The notes under the pieces are model-generated. The model was not told where the DNA came from and did no database searches. It saw only the letters and a program-made list of their open reading frames with translations. 64,000 bases of DNA from Conoideocrella luteorostrata (Eukaryota; Ascomycota; Sordariomycetes; Hypocreales; Clavicipitaceae). The stretch spans positions 62,001 to 126,000 of the forward strand of contig JASWJB010000011.1 of assembly GCA_032433595.1 (NCBI GenBank), read 5' to 3'. Of this stretch, positions 10,051-22,902 are shown in pieces (within the stretch, counting starts at the first letter, position 1; every line of letters begins with the position of its first letter). Both the position numbers and the translations under genes were made by a program.

Positions 10051-13000
10051 CCTGCAGCCCACATACACAATGGAGCCAACTCATTGCACTAAACCCTAGT
10101 TCGTGCTCCGTATGACAGGGGAGCTGAGCCGCGGGTTCATGGCAGTACATAATTCGGTCGGGCATTGCGGTTACCCTTCAATTGCGGCGTTTTGGGTGAG
10201 GAGAGAGGTATTCGCTTTAGTAAGACCTGAAGTTCGCCCTTGCGTGGAGGACAGAGCACGCGCAATACGCGTATTCGAGTGCGGCCATTCCTGCCAGCCA
10301 GATTTAGCATTCTGTCGCGTGAATGATATCTCTTCGCCTATATGATACATTAGGTAGTTACATCCTCAGATGGTAGGGTATAACATGGCACATGAACCCA
10401 CGCCTATGTGTCAATAGACTGGAACTAGCTCGTCACCAAGAGACCAGACCCCTGGTCAAATTGAGTTACCTGTTGCGCCAGCTATTTCCACTTCAAACAA
10501 GTTCAGAAGCGAACCTTTGAACCGATTTTCACGTAATGCAACGCATCTTCTTTTCGAAGAGCCAAAGTTTGCGGTCACTAGTTGGTCCAGGCAGAGCTGT
10601 CAACAGTACACGAAATTGTCTTTTATATATATTAGAAGTTCCCGTCCCATCCCTTCAATAGTATTGTAGATGGCAGAGTGACAACCGTAGAAAGCCGCAG
10701 CCAATACAACAGAACCACCATTCCCGGGGCTCATTCCCTGGCTCTCGCGACAGGAGTCATGTCAAAGCTAATGAAACAATAAAGATCACTGCATGTATTT
10801 TGTCGACCCAACAAAACACATCCACCATTCACGTATACTGGTGTCAGACACACAACCAGCGACGCTCCGTAAACTCCGTGGAAGGTTCGTGCAGAGACCT
10901 TACTCGTGATAAGATCAAGTGATCTGCTAGCTTGCTTCGGCGATTGTCGAGCAACTGTGCACTTCAATAAAGCAATTCAATTATAATAGGCAGCGGACAA
11001 AGACACACTTCCGTCATACCACTCGTCAAACCATGGTAGTCTTGGTTCATGGGGCCCCGTTCATCGCCAGAGCCATGGCTGGGTGGGTAATCGAACTTGC
11101 TGATAATTCAGTTGCTAATCGATCTGTTTCTACGTTTGACGTGACACACTAATATGCTTCTACCGTCTGTGCCCATATTGCGCAGGTTCCCAGTGGAGAG
11201 CTCATCCGCCTAGTTAAGAGAGGAAATATCTCACCTCACTGAGAAATTCAGAAGGAACATCCTGATACTACCAAAGGCGAGGTCCTGATACTAGACAGCC
11301 ACTTCATTCTGCATGCCGTTGTAAATAGCAGCAAATCTAATGAGATCAGTTTGAGCTGAAAATTCCATGATGTCGTCTCTGAGTGATGGTCTTCGCTGTC
11401 GAACGTTGACAAGTTCAGAATTGCAGGGCAAGATCGGATCGTCGGCCTGCCAGTGGAACTTAAATAAGTCACCAAATATCGTAATATGATGGGCATCTCG
11501 GAGCAGTGCCGAAGGAATAGGATCAAATCGAAACATCTATCCCCATGAAACAGCTTCATCGAAAGTCAAAACAAATGCGAATCTAAGCTGCCATCAACTC
11601 TTAGGTTGCCAATAAAAAGAAGTCGCCAGTCGATGAGGTGGGATAGATAGCTCACTGTGAGTGCAACTTCCAACATTCAGCTACAAGAGAGTGCAATCCC
11701 AACTTGCCACCACGACGCCGATTCTACAGATAAGACTATGACGGAGATGATACTTTATAACTGAAAACATCATCCAATATGGCACCAATAGTCTTGTTTA
11801 GCTCACTGAAGCATACAAGAAAGGCGTTAGTGGTGCGGCTACTCTCCAGACAGACATATTGTATGTTTCTGCTATTTTGCATCACCAGAAGAATTCTAAA
11901 AGCTGTACAGTCACACATTGAACTTTTATGACCATCATATTGTAATTAATAATCGCTTTGTACTGTCAGACAGTGATTTCACTGCCGCCTTGAAACTCGT
12001 ATGAGGTTAGCATTGGAGGTACCAATTGCTTGCAGCTAAATATTTGAGAAGTGTAGACATTGCGACATGGTTAGCCCTATAGAGGGCAAAACCATAGTAT
12101 ATAAACACCAAGAGGGGCTGGTTGCTTTTTGTTTTCTATTCCTTGATATGATTTCCCGGGAGGTTGTCAAAACTTTGTTTCGTTCCCAGCCCGCCAAACC
12201 CGAGCCAAATGTGTCGATGTAGCCAGACGTGTCCTCTTCAGAGACCTGCAGTCGAGAGGGTTGAATACAGGTTCATGGTCTACATTGCAAAATACAAATC
12301 GAACTCACACCATCCAGGAGCATGCCAGGCACTTGCACCGCGCTGACTGCCAGCCATGCGTTTAGGCTAATCATTTTGCAGTCCAGCACACACTACGTTG
12401 CCAACAACCGACTGGCAACTTAGCCTAGCTCTCCAACGGTTAACCCAGGACTTCACATTTGGTGACACAGCTTTAGGTTAATCTATCGACTTCCCAAATG
12501 CAGATACCGGGACCTTGTTAACAGTACGTCCCCGTCCAAGCTTAATCCGTCCATATATGATCAGCACATTACCTGTTCCATCATGAGGGCATAGTTCCTG
12601 ACAAAATCATAACTGCTGTACTATTAGGCCAGAGAGCTCTACAGAATTAGTTCAGCCCAATTGCTCACAAGGCCGTAGCGCATGTCAAGACTGCCATTTG
12701 CTTGTCAAGCTTTCAACAGAATGAGACTGGATTTTCTGACAGGGGGGCAGGCCATCCGGCTGAGCTACCCACAAAGATCTGGCAAATGTGGCGGGTTTAT
12801 TAGTCCTCGAAGCTCGAGAAACCTGTTCCGATTCTCCACGATCTAGCAATATTCTGATTGACGTGATTGCATTGACCTTTGAGAGAGTGAGGCAAAATTG
12901 CTGCGACATTCAATGGGAGTTGCAAATCGCGCTCGATACTTATATCCATCACCCTCGCAACAATCCATGGCTGTCGCCCTCATTCACATGCTCACTTTTG

Positions 13001-13354
13001 AGTAATTCGTGTAAGGATCACAAATGAAACCTAGAGGCACACAAACTGATGGATTGAACATAGTTTTATCTAAAGATACGGCGTAGATGATCGTTCATAC
13101 CTATCTCCTCAAAAAAAAAAAAAACTTATCGCATCCTGGGGTATATGAAAATAACCATGCCTTTTTCCAGCGCTAAGCCTTCATGGATGCATGCTGAGTC
13201 TCATATCAAATCCTATATCAGGAAATGCCTAGTACGTTTCCACCGTTGGGCTTATTGCATCATTTCGTCACACCTGTTTCCGGTTTCACATCCCCCTCAC
13301 GTCTTCGTTGGCTTTGTAGCGAGCTAATCGCCACAAAATAGGAGAATCTCAGAT

Positions 13355-14716
13355 TCAGCTATCCATGTCGGCCATGACTCCAATCCCAAGCGCTCGTTGC
13401 AAGCTTCGGCGAATACCTTTGCCTGTATTTGAGTCGTCGTGATTGTCACGGCCCAAAAGACCAAAACTCATGCGTCTAGCAACGTTTCCAGTTTGCTCGT
13501 TCGCAGAACTCGTTGTCTTCTTCTTCTTGCGCGTTATCGTCATCGGCTCCGGGGCTGAGGGACGAGGAGGCCATTCACCATCTCGCTTCCAACCCGCCAC
13601 ACATGAGCGTAACATGTCTGACAGATTGATAGGGCAAGCTGGCTGGAGATTATGTAAAATGACCTTGTCGTATAGACTTAGGTAGACCGTCGGGGAGATT
13701 GACGCTCGCAAAGGGTTACTGGGGGGCAGGAGAGGTTGGCCAAGCGGCAGTAAGATCTCGACGGGATAAGTTTGCCGGTGAGTAGAGTTGGAGGCCGATG
13801 AGTCGATACTTAGATGCTTTTGGAGACCCTTGTCTGTATCCTTGCCCACAGACGAAGTGTCGGAGATTGCTGCAGTAATGTCTCCGTGGTGGGAAAGGAC
13901 GGCAAAAGCTGGACCAGGCGGTGACCCTGACATTGAACGGCGGAAGAAAAACCGTCTGGGAGATCGTGGCGATGTTGATGGTGTTATGACGGGTTTGCCT
14001 CGAACGCGAACCGTCCTTGCACCGGTCCATGCGTTGCGGCGTGCCTCGTAACAAGCGAGGCCATCATTCCAAGACGTTTCTTCCCTTAGAGCACGTCGTC
14101 TCCGCGCCTTCTTAGCCTCGACAATCTCCTCAGACGTCGACTGCACGGCATTGGAGCCATCAATCCGGACAGGTAAAGATTTGGTGGGTAAATCGTCCTC
14201 GGCGTCATCGTCTGAAAGATCTGACATCCATTCCATCCGGGGCCGATAGTGCATCGCATCTTCAGAAAAGACGCTATATACGGACTCCGCATCATCATTG
14301 TCGTCGTCAACATCTCCCTCATCTACACTAGATTCCAATTCGCCAAATTCGGTGCCTCCATCCTTTCGATGGTAGTCTCTCTCATTTGAATGAATTAAGT
14401 GACTCCCATTATTCTCGAATGAAATATTTTCACAGGTTACATCGATGGTGGAATTTTTTCGGCAGAGTCCTGATACAGATTTTTCCTCTGGAATGAGAGG
14501 CGGCCAAGGGAAAGCCCAGTCGTTACGGACCTTGTCGGTCAGGTATCGTCTGACCGCCTCTTTCTGCTTTGCTTTGTCTCTGCTCATAAGGTCCGCATAA
14601 TCTTCAGAAACCCACTCTGGCGTTGCCGTTAGGAGGTGAGCTGGCAGTTGAGGGTGGTGCATGCGAAGTTTCGATAGTGGTGACCTAGGGTTTCTATAAA
14701 AATCGGAGAAAATCAT
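13355..14716 (-). CDS. DUF4050 (Gag1-like clamp) family protein
   Basis: A single open frame of 453 residues starts at the ATG at 14716. The N-terminus reads FYRNPRSPLSKLRMHHPQ, then TPEWVSEDYADLMSRDKAKQ and RNDWAFPWPP. The middle is acidic and serine-rich. The hallmark block SWNDGLACYEARRNAWTGAR lies near residues 215-235, followed by ILLPLGQPLLPPSNPLRASI and a conserved NLSDMLRSCVAGWKRDGEWPP near the end. These match the fungal DUF4050 family, which I recall being renamed Gag1-like clamp domain after a fission-yeast regulator; I cannot assign a biochemical role here. The start is not secure. An upstream exon at 15647-15779 with a perfect GTAAGT donor could splice in frame to about 14760 over an 886-base intron and add 59 residues. 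Confidence 0.75.
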   Translation of the reverse strand: MIFSDFYRNPRSPLSKLRMHHPQLPAHLLTATPEWVSEDYADLMSRDKAKQKEAVRRYLTDKVRNDWAFPWPPLIPEEKSVSGLCRKNSTIDVTCENISFENNGSHLIHSNERDYHRKDGGTEFGELESSVDEGDVDDDNDDAESVYSVFSEDAMHYRPRMEWMSDLSDDDAEDDLPTKSLPVRIDGSNAVQSTSEEIVEAKKARRRRALREETSWNDGLACYEARRNAWTGARTVRVRGKPVITPSTSPRSPRRFFFRRSMSGSPPGPAFAVLSHHGDITAAISDTSSVGKDTDKGLQKHLSIDSSASNSTHRQTYPVEILLPLGQPLLPPSNPLRASISPTVYLSLYDKVILHNLQPACPINLSDMLRSCVAGWKRDGEWPPRPSAPEPMTITRKKKKTTSSANEQTGNVARRMSFGLLGRDNHDDSNTGKGIRRSLQRALGIGVMADMDS

Positions 14717-17700
14717 GGTTGAGATTTTGGTCGATTCAGCGGCAGTATGGGCCTCTCGCGCTTAATTCGATATACTAGATCAGCGTGATCCGTGATAAAA
14801 AATTCAAAAGAGCTGCACGGTTCTCGCACAACTAAAAAGAAAAAAAAAATTGGCCGTCCGCAGAGGGTTTGTGGCTGGGGGGAGGAGAATGAGAGCGGAT
14901 GCGACAATGTAGACTTATAGACCCGGCCAGATAAGACAACAGGAACGCTGTCAATTCGCCCCAAGAGACTTGGCAAGACACTTAAGCCATATCCTTTGCC
15001 TTCTCCCCAGTAATCAAAGATCCTGCTCGCCTGTAACGCCTTCCTCGTGGTCTGTTTTAATGAGCACTAGCAAGGTCGTCCGGGGTCAATTGCGCAGTGC
15101 AGGAACTCCACAGCGCAGAGAAACTGGAATCACGGGGATGTCGCAGATGCAATATGGAATACTGAGGAAGGAGTAAATAACAGCAATCTCGCCCACCCAA
15201 ATAAATAAATAAGTCCCTCCGTTAGAAAATAGTAGAGGGCCGGACAGGAAAAGGAAGTAAGCAGGGTTATCAAGGGTTCAAGGGGTTGTTCTTGGGTGTG
15301 TGTGAGACCGTGACACACTATACACACGAGGCGACAGGCCGGTCACAATTCGGCGACGTGATGTTGCGCCGGCGATGCAGTGGTGGTGTGAGTGACCTGG
15401 TGGGGAGGACGTCGCAATTGTGAACCGCAATCCCGCAAAGGAAGGAATGCGAGCAGGCCGAACGGATATGGGCAGCAAACAGTAAGAGGAAGTAACGTAA
15501 GCAGAGAAGTAGAAATGGTAAAGAGAAAGGGTAAAGAGAAAAGATAAAGCAATCAGAAAAGATTGGCAAAAATAGAGTAGAGAAAAGAAGAAAAGGCTCA
15601 ACACCGTACGAAAACGTCACAATCATTATCTCAGACTAACACTTACTTAGTGACGCGTTTGGTTCGTTCTGGACCATGGCCGCGTTTTCTTCTGCTTCTG
15701 ACTCGAGCTCGAGGTGGTTGTTGGTGCGTGTGTGGCGGCCGATGGTTTCGCCACAGCTGGCAGTGCCTGTCACGATCATGGTGGGCGGTAGCGCGGATCC
15801 CTCCTTCCAAATGCCAATAGCCCAGTCCGCAATTGTGAGGAGTAGCAGTTACCAGGTTGAGGTCTAGGTTCAGACGGAGGCGGCGGCCGGCGCAAACCCA
15901 AAGGAGCTTTCGGCGTTGAAAGCTAATGTGCGATTTTGCTGCTCCGTGCGTACAACAATACTACGAAGACACCAAGCAGCCAAGGAAGCTGGACGAAGGG
16001 CGATAAACGAGACGGGTCAGTTCGTCAATTCAGGACTAGCAGGGTGTGTATCTCTCGGTAGCGCTGCTCGGTGGGCACTTACAACGTGTTGAGAAGGAGT
16101 TCAGGAGAGATGTGATATGCAATGGACCGATCCAGGGCAAAAAAGCAAGACAGCGATCAACGGGTAATGGTTAGGAACGGCCTGAGAACAAGCGCGTGCA
16201 ACTCCAGGTTAACAATAAGCTGCGGTTTACTGTGAGTGGATTTGTAAGAAGCACCAAAAGGTACATGTGCAGGATTGAGCACCCAGGATCAGGACGCACA
16301 CAGCATCAAATCCTGATGGACTTGTACTCCGTACCCGTGTAAAAATTGCGCGGAGAGGGAGGTTAGATCGGTAGGAGCAGAAAGAGGGGTCCCGACCCTA
16401 ATCGCAGGACGAGACAAGACGAGACGAGACGACAGGGCTTGATGAACAGACCCAGAGCCGCCTTTACCGCGGCACCGCGGGCAGCAGCCAAGAAAAGAAA
16501 AAAAGAAAAAAGAGGAGATGCGATGCTTACCAACTCGAAAACCGTTAGGCTATCACTAGATCAGCGGCCAATGAATTGTAGATGTGACCGGGCGGGCACA
16601 CCAGCGAACAGAGCAGTGTCTGTTTCTAATAGTGCAAGTTGCAGCACGAAAATACTTTAGTTACTCCACAATCAGTTTAGTGAAGCTTTGAGATTGCTGA
16701 AAATGCAACCTCCGGAACTCTGCAGGGGCAGAGCAAGGGACACTCTCATAACACTGTATGTAGTCAGGGATCAAGTAGCTTTAGTAATGGCAGCAGAGCG
16801 AGGAAGAGGCTGCACGACGAAACCGGTGGGCTGCAAAGGCCACAGCCGGCTACGAGGTGGGGCTACTCCCGAAAACAGGCAGACAGGTGGGGGTTTTAAG
16901 AAACCTGGAGTGATAAAGGCCCAGCCGCCAGATGGCTTTAGAACAACACGAGCAAATGAAGATCAGAGCACTCCGTAGCAGCCTTGAGTGTTCGACGTTG
17001 CCAAGTGTGAATGATTCACGTCTACGCACTACAGCTATCAATGCACATGTATGCCTCATCCCCCCTAGCGGATGGACGCGTGAGCGTCCCAAAGTCCCAA
17101 ATCATTTGCTTATCATCTGTCCAGATTATGCCAATTTTGGGCTGCATTGACTGGGCGTTAATGTGGGGTCAAATAGGGTCGTGTGACTGTATTAACGCGC
17201 CCTGCCATGGCACTGATTCCGTCAGGTTCTCACTGTTTCCCCTCTTTACGACTTTACCCCTTTGCCATCAGGCTTTTAGTTAATAGTCTGGCGCTGAACG
17301 ACTGGTGGCTGCAGCGAGTTGGCACATGCTTTTGGTTGGCAATGGCCGATCGGCTGACGGGGCCTGGTCAGGATGTCAGCGACGAGTACTCCGTAGAGTA
17401 AAGGCTGACATCGGTTGGCCGCCCGCGATTCGACGGGAATGAGCGCTCAGTCGTCAATGATACACAGTCGGTGTTGGCTCCTTGTTTTGAGTGTCCTTAG
17501 TAGAGTGTTGCATTCATAGCTTCGCCGAGGATGCATTGCATTATGCACGCTGCAGCGAAATTAAAAACCCGTCCTTTTAGGATTGCATCACGAAGCGTGT
17601 ATTCCATGACAGCTGCATCCTACTTCCGAAGCAAGGAGCGGTAATCCGTATTCCGTATTGCATCCGCTTCTTCGGTATCAGCGGCCTATTATCATCATTA

Positions 17701-17727
17701 TACGGAGTATGGCATACTACTCCGTAG
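17701..17727. repeat. Facing pair of TACGGAGTA / TACTCCGTA words
   Basis: TACGGAGTA at the left and TACTCCGTA at the right can form a nine-base stem around a short loop. It belongs to a family of dispersed palindromic words in the gaps of this window. Confidence 0.7.
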
Positions 17728-17917
17728 TGCTGAGGCAGACAGGGGGAGGAACCTGAGACATTAACGGTACTGACACTATTTCCGAAGCTGCGTTCGGCTA
17801 TGCTACCAATGCCACGCTGCTTAGGTGCCGTGCCATGCCAAGCCAACCATTTATAATGTAGCTCGAAACCGCTGACCGCTGAGGTAACGGCTCTTTTGTG
17901 CAAAATCGTAACTAACT

Positions 17918-17941
17918 ACGGAGTAGGGAGTACTCCGTATC
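17918..17941. repeat. Second facing TACGGAGTA / TACTCCGTA pair
   Basis: TACGGAGTA is followed after a GGGAG spacer by TACTCCGTA, a compact potential hairpin. It lies 190 bases from the previous pair. Confidence 0.7.
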
Positions 17942-20278
17942 CCGCCTTTGTTGTCTCACTTGTCTTTGCCGACGCCTCAGCATTGCAGACGAAGTTGCGC
18001 GACGCGGCGCCGATAAACCGGTTAGCATGCCAGAACATTACGCATGGGCTCAATACTACCTACGTCAGGATTAATTTTGATTTCAATATCTGATCATAGA
18101 AGCCTCCCCACCGTCGCGAGGCTCTAGCCAACTACGTACAGCCCGGCGTCAAAACAACCGCCCCGATGTTCGGTCATGATCCGGTAGGGCAAACCAGAGT
18201 CTTGGCGTTGAATAGCAGATCTCCATGGAGTAGGGCTACTCCTGCCCCATATTACCGGCGTCCGTGGTATTCAGAACGTCTCAATCATGCAAGCATATGG
18301 AGAAGTTTGAGAAGACGGCCGGCAGACCAAGTTCCAAGGTGGTCGGTCTGTAAGCCCATCTGTCTCTCCACCGTCTCTCCACCCGTGCAACTTTTTCTCC
18401 TTCACTGCAGGTCCGACCGAAAGTTGCATGCAATTGGACTCAACTTTGTTGTCATTCCCCGCACTAACCCCCGCCTCCAACCCAGGTATCTACGCAAGCC
18501 TGTGCACCAACAAATAACTGGCAAACGATCCGGGCAACTCATGATATCTACCGGCATAGCTCGAATAAAGGTTTCATGCACAAAACAAAGCATCTCCGTG
18601 CTTCAGCCATGACCCTGTCTTGCCTGACATGCGCTTAATTAATGCCTTAAAATGCCGAGCTGCATGGAGTACATAAAGTCATAGCGCCGGAATTATAACT
18701 TAATGATTACCGTGCATGGCATGTCGAAAGTTCCACTCCCCGGGTAGAACATAAAGTAACTACTCCGTACATACGTGACCTTGCACCGCCGGGTGGCTCC
18801 CTACAGGGTGCCATCAACTCGCCCCCCTGTCCCTGGCCCTCGCCCTCTGGCATTGGACACATTTGGCTGTCTCTCTTTCAATGGTCAACTTCCGCGAGAA
18901 CTCAATTTGCGCAGTTAGGTAGGTGATCGTGCTGTTGGCTGTACATTCATGGAGTATTGTAACGTCAATGCATGCATAGGTGACAAGGTGCAATGCCAAG
19001 CTTTCTCCCCCCCATGTCGCCACCAGACCGCATCTTTAAAATTCCATGCCAAATCTGTCAATCAAACTACTGGGTGCTTGGAGAGACAGAAACAGGTACC
19101 TATGCCACCACTGCCACCGACATTTCCTTGTAGAAGACAGGAAAGCTCGACCTCTGTCCAATTCCAATTTGAGACAAAGGAGCGAATAGCCATAGTAAAC
19201 CTGCCCAACATATCTTGTAATCATCTTCTCCTTGAGAGTCTGGAGCTGCCTCTGAGTACGGAGCACTGGGGTTTAACGCATTGATGCCGTTGGCTATTGG
19301 CTAATGTGGAACGACATGCGGTAGCCTGCTGCCCTGGGCCTCGCCTCGCCTTGCCTTGCCTCAGTGACAGCACCAATTTAAATACCCAGCCTGTACGGAG
19401 TAATATGCAAGCTAGATTGGGCTGGCCCTGCATTGCCTCCAGATTGTCGTCTCACGGGCCGAGCCCACCGGCCTGCAAACAGCCGTAGCATTCGTGTCGT
19501 CATCGAAGCCATGAAACCGATTCCACCTCGGAATATCGACATCAACGTCGCAAAGTACCAGCTTGGGAAACTGTCTAGTCTTCAGGTAAAAGCACTGCCA
19601 CAATGCATCTAGAATTGACCACCGTGAGACGAGTCTCATTTTCTGGGCAATTTACTAAAGTTTTGCAACCTGCGTCGTTTCGACGTACTCAGTGGTTCAT
19701 ACAGTGATGCATTGCACCAAATATCACCTTCGGCCGGGCCATAGCACGCCGGGCACGCATTCCCCAGCCCCTAACATTGACTCCTCTGGCAGTCTCAGCC
19801 ATTCCTGGCTTTCGAAATCTCATCCAAAACAAATCGCAGTCACCTCGTGCTCGACCCTTGGAGTTGTTATTATAAGATTTAAGATGTTAACCGCGGCCGA
19901 AAGTGCGCAACAAAAAGGGTGGTTCTCTCAATTCTAAATATGTGTCAAATCTAGCATGTATTGTTATCTCCTGCTTAAGTTTTTCCTATCTCCATAATGA
20001 CGTTCCAGCGTCTGCCTCCTTACCAATTGCGAGCTCCTTCTTGAAAAAGCAGTCTGCATCACATTCCCGTAATCGAGGCGCACAATCCCAGATTGCTTGT
20101 ATTGTTCCTCCTTCGTCCGGAACTGCGCGGAGTAATGGCGACAAGTCGTTTCCTCTAATTCTATCTAATTCAGAATCGTCTCTCTCAATAATGTTATTGT
20201 CCCCGACTCTCGTGGTTAAACAGACAAACCGATATATATTTGCTCCAGTTTCAGTCAGGTTCACCGGCACTTCCTACC

Positions 20279-22902
20279 CTATATCGGGACACTTCCATAC
20301 TCATCATGAGTTTGCCCTTCCCAACTTTGTGCCATGCTTTGGAAGAATGCATCCTCCATTGCCGGACGATGGGAGTCATCGGCTCCAGCCGCCTCCTCCG
20401 ACTCCGGTATCAGGCCCTCCTGTTTGGCCTCACCGAAGAGCTTCCGGTCAGAGTCAGAGTCCATGGTGTCAGAGGCAACAATGTGCTGCTCGCTAGCGTT
20501 CACAAGGGCACTGAGGTCGTGATGTTCGTTTTTCATCTCCGAGTACTGTGTCGCACTGCTTTCTCCTCCGTCATCTTGTTTTTGATGACGGTCTTCTTCT
20601 GCAGCGTGTTCATCAACTCGCCGCTGCTTCTTTCTGGCACGCTTCGCAGCATTTCGCACACTCTGGTCCCATTCCGGATAGTCCGTTGAAGAAATTTGGA
20701 ACTGCTCGCGCGAATGGTTGTCGTACTCTTTCATGGCGGTTTTGCGATTGTAGCTGCTAAATAAGAGATGACTTTGGTCCACGAAATCGTTTCTCTCCGC
20801 CGCTTCGCGTACCGCACCATATATACTTCCCCTACTGGGACTCATAAATTCCGATATGAGACTGTGTGGCATACTATTGTCAAGCTTGATGAGTTCCTTG
20901 ACTCTTTCCTCACGTAGATCTTTAAGTAGCTTCTCAGGCTTCTCCGCGGCTCGAGAGTCGAAATTCCGTTGATCCGATTCCCCGCCTGCTTCTGTAGATT
21001 GCTTGAGCTGGCTTGGTGCACAGTCTCCGGGTTCATTCTGAGTTGGATCAAGCTTATCTTGAGTGGCTGCAGGCTGAGGTTTCTAACCTGCCGGCTCAAC
21101 AGTCCCCTGAGAGTGCTGGATCGCATGTAAGATATTGCCCTTACCGGCTGGGAAGCGGTCACGGACCTCCTCGTCTTTCAGTATGCGCCGTATCCCATCT
21201 TCACAGTGATACGAGGTATACTCTTGTCCCTCGTGTGTGTACGTCTTGTGCATACTAGTAACGGCAGCACCCTTCGTCTTTCCTTTGCTCACACTACGCT
21301 TGTGCGATCGAGGCTTACCACTCCCTTTAGAAGACTGCTTATGGGTATCTTTGCTCACATTTGTGGTACGTTTAATTTTCGTTTGTGTGTCATTCTTAGG
21401 GTCTGCACTTTCCAGTTGATGCTCTTTTTTGGGTGCGGCTAACCCAAAATGCATACTCGCCTCGACGAGCTTCATCTCCACTTTCGCTTTGGCCTCCACA
21501 CCTTTCTGATGGTCTAGTAGAGTTATCTGCCCCCCTTTAAAGTGATGCACCAGATATTGCTGAAGAGTTTCCAGCATCTTTTCAGTTGCCTGCCCATCTG
21601 GCAGGACCACGTCGATCCCAGCAAGGGTATTCTTCTCAACGAGCTCTTGCTTGAAAAGTGAGAATAATTTTGAATATGCCGCGAGAAAGCCGATGCTGAA
21701 CGCATCTTTCATTCCGTCCTCGACGATAGAAGAGACGGTCACAATCTGTTCCTGTGCAATGATAGGTATTGGTTGCGAGGGCTCACCGATCCTCGTGCCG
21801 GATGCACGAGGACCGTGAGGCCATTCCTGACCAGAGAATTTCCGCTTTAGACTCATACCATTAGACTCGGCGTTAGAAGCAGATTGTTTGTCTTGAAGAA
21901 GATGGCTAGAAATTCCTGTGGTGGCGAACTGGTTTTGAGGCGCTGCAGCGCTATTAGCAATTATTAGAGGGCACACGTGTCAGATGACGTACTAAATCTG
22001 TTGCTATACGAGATATCCGGTTGAACTAATTGTTTGCCATGTTGAGGGTTTTCCTGATGTTTACCTGGCGGCGCCATTTGCTGTGGAGCATGAGTGCCCG
22101 GGTTGGCAAACATAGTTGGAACATCTATGGGTACCTGGCTGACACTATATGGCTGGCTGTACTGCTGTGCGTATGCCATGGAAGGAGGATCAAATGCCAC
22201 ATTGTTAGTTGCAGTAGGGTAAGAAGCATGAGGGTTGTTTGCTTGTCCAAACCCGTGATGGGGTGGTGCGGGCGTGCGGACGCCTATTATTTTGGGCATG
22301 GCAGACATGCCGTCAATTTCTGCGCCTGCACCAGACTGGTGATGGCCACTCGATAGGATATACGGCGATTGTGTTGGGACTGCGGTGCGAGAAACAGGGA
22401 GATCGGAAGGTGAAAATGAAGCGGCTGCTCCCGCAACATAGCCATAGTCGTTTTGTATCTGTGGCATCATCCCAATGCTATAATTGGTCAACATGGCATC
22501 TGATAGGTCGAAATCAAATCCAGTAAGTTCAGGAGCAGAGGCTTCCAGATTGGGCTGGCTTGGGTAGAAGTGATGATTCTGCCTCCTAGTGTTCATGTTT
22601 ATATTTGGAGTCTGAGACCCAATGTCAGTTTGAAACAGCCACAACAAAGAAATCATGGGTGAAAATCATACTTTTGGAGAAGGGAAGTACGGCTCAGGAC
22701 CTGTCATGGACAGATTGTAATGATACGCCTGCGTATTCCAGTCCATGTGCTGTCCTTGCTGTCTCTGCTGTGTCGGCTGTGTGGTGAACTCAATACTTGG
22801 GGTCAAGGTAGAATCTGGAATGCACTGATAATCCAAGAATTGATTAATTAAAGTATTCTGTGCATTCTCCGCATTTGTGTTGCTTGCATCTTGCGGCATC
22901 AT
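20279..22902 (-). CDS. Large low-complexity protein of unknown function
   Basis: Four exons on the minus strand (22902-22672, 22611-21993, 21942-21145, 21066-20279) join in frame to 811 residues. The last intron (21067-21144, GTAAGG donor, CTGCAG acceptor) removes an in-frame TAG. The protein is Gln-, Pro- and Ser-rich in its first half. A lysine-rich basic stretch follows (SHKRSVSKGKTKG, near residue 490). Next come a short conserved-looking block YTHEGQEYTSYHCEDGIRR and a charged C-terminal third with RNAAKRARKKQRR. No domain was recognised; the basic patches suggest a nuclear protein, which is only inference. The start is uncertain: the frame stays open upstream to an acceptor-like site near 22940, so an extra 5' exon is possible. 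The chosen start is the first ATG in frame. Confidence 0.65.

Larger units (their letters stand above)
9168..13354. other. 4.2-kb gene-free region upstream of sidI
   Basis: No gene can be supported. The sidI-proximal kilobase contains two GATA-type sites (listed separately) and a CCAAT word near 9269. Minus frames at 11291-11536 and 11736-11918 have a mildly coding look (for example FRFDPIPSALLRDAHH and CFSELNKTIGAILDD) but no family was recognised and they do not join convincingly. They may be relics. A run of adenines lies near 13110. No tRNA was found. Confidence 0.4.
14717..20278. other. 5.5-kb gene-free region upstream of the DUF4050 gene
   Basis: The left part (about 15180-15610) is purine-rich on the plus strand, that is, a CT-rich promoter or leader for the minus-strand DUF4050 gene. 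A pentanucleotide-like GACGA/GAGAC run lies near 16410-16436. From 16.3 to 19.4 kb the words ACTCCGTA or TACGGAGT occur nine times, some as facing pairs. Open frames here (for example 16688-16978 and 18166-18612) show no family resemblance. I see no protein-coding gene; a long leader, a regulatory region or a non-coding transcript are all possible. Confidence 0.4.

Noticed and set aside
15278..15626. Hydrophobic, Phe/Leu-rich minus frames resembling membrane proteins.
   Set aside because: They come from a CT-rich tract; all three frames give similar low-complexity sequence, as expected for a promoter or leader.
18166..18612. 148-residue plus frame in the large gap.
   Set aside because: No family resemblance and composition typical of random translation; not enough to call a gene.
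21067..21144. In-frame TAG in the unknown 811-residue gene, possibly stop-codon readthrough.
   Set aside because: A 78-base intron with GTAAGG donor and CTGCAG acceptor removes the stop and keeps frame, which is a simpler explanation.
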